In this document: piece by piece, positions 6,517-6,950 of the stretch
How the letters are laid out: the number at the start of each line of letters is the position of its first letter
How positions within the stretch are numbered: position 1 is the first letter of the stretch
NCBI GenBank assembly: GCA_020059425.1
Contig: JAGVCD010000305.1
Span: forward strand, 1-6,950
Source of the DNA: Chamaesiphon sp.
Lineage (GTDB): Bacteria > Cyanobacteriota > Cyanobacteriia > Cyanobacteriales > Chamaesiphonaceae
Direction of reading: 5' to 3'
Length of the DNA: 6,950 nt
Notes under the pieces: generated by a model
What the model was told of the DNA's origin: nothing
Databases searched by the model: none
The model's input: the letters and a program-made list of their open reading frames with translations, nothing else
Position numbers and translations under genes: made by a program

Positions 6517-6858
6517 ATGCTTAGTAGTTTATTGTTTCAGCAATTAGACAATATTCAAAATAACTTTGATCTCCAGCCATTACTAGAACTGGAAAAGTTA
6601 AAAGCTTTTGGTGTTGAGTATGATCGAGATGTTTTAGCAGATTTAAATATTATGCTAGAACCTAACAACAATCGATATGTTCCAATCAAGAAGTTTTTCA
6701 CAGGACATCGTGGTTGTGGCAAGTCTACTTTGTTGTCCGAGTGTGCTCATAATCAAAAAAATCGATATTTTACAGTATTTTTTTCTATCGGTGATGTTAG
6801 TGAACTTGCAGATGTAGACCATACAAATATTTTGTTTGCGATCGGGGTTAGTAAGTAG
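6517..6858 (+). pseudogene. P-loop (AAA-type) ATPase, N-terminal fragment only
   Basis: The frame runs from ATG 6517 to TAG 6856-6858, 113 residues. A helical N-terminal region (1-50) with a VEYDRDVLADL segment leads to strand-Walker A FFTGHRGCGKST (60-71), with G63, G68, K69 and S70 in place. A helix (LLSECAHNQ) and the strand YFTVFFSI (84-91) follow. The protein then ends at DHTNILFAIGVSK, before any Walker B, sensor or C-terminal domain. Family members I recall are several hundred residues long and continue after NILFAI with a further helix, so the gene has lost its 3' part. None of the three frames after about 6847 restores it within the window. It is more AT-rich than the genes to the left and has no visible Shine-Dalgarno sequence. 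A complete gene split by an insertion beyond the window edge is possible. Confidence 0.7.
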
Positions 6859-6950
6859 GGTGCCCATAATAAATCCATGATAAATATATCTATACTTGTG
6901 AAATGTAATAAACTGAAAGATCTCTACTAGATTGAGATTGAAGGCATTAA

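Noticed and set aside
6655..6867. 70-residue open frame on the - strand
   Set aside because: It is antisense to the P-loop ATPase fragment, which has a clear Walker A; nothing in the reverse frame looks protein-like.
1..6950. CRISPR array or tandem repeat array
   Set aside because: No regularly spaced direct repeats were seen on either strand.

Overview
The window looks like a piece of a cyanobacterial chromosome. Two full copies of the HIP1 palindrome GCGATCGC and many GATCG-rich variants are present, and the proteins (a PBP4-type peptidase, a DUF1868-like protein, a COG4586-like ABC ATPase, an Rpn-like protein) are of kinds common in filamentous and unicellular cyanobacteria. The genus cannot be fixed from this sequence alone.

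Layout, left to right. Positions 1-339 hold the 3' end of a small conserved protein of unknown function (+). A tRNA-Leu(UAG) with an extended -10 promoter follows at 361-440 (+). A response regulator with a GGDEF output domain, predicted to be an active diguanylate cyclase, lies convergently at 482-1447 (-). A long hairpin at 466-497 separates it from the tRNA and overlaps its stop codon. A divergent gap then leads to an exported D-Ala-D-Ala carboxypeptidase/endopeptidase of the PBP4 family at 1637-3145 (+). Only 5 bp past its stop is the stop of a convergent 2H-phosphoesterase-like gene (3151-3927, -), which has its own plausible promoter and Shine-Dalgarno sequence. Upstream of that gene, on the same strand, is an ABC exporter ATPase (4049-5059, -) with no permease in view.

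The right-hand part (about 5160-6950) differs in character. It holds three accessory-type genes on the + strand, all apparently broken: an Rpn-like nuclease/transposase-family gene cut by one in-frame TAA (5236-6171), a 42-codon remnant of a small helical protein (6287-6415), and the first 113 codons of a P-loop ATPase that stops soon after its Walker A motif (6517-6858). This reads as a decaying accessory patch next to a stable block of core genes.

Functional links: the diguanylate cyclase (signalling), the peptidase (peptidoglycan) and the ABC ATPase (export) are separate transcription units and no shared pathway is evident. I see no intact novel system. The best candidates for follow-up are the broken ATPase/small-protein pair and the uncharacterised 2H-type protein.
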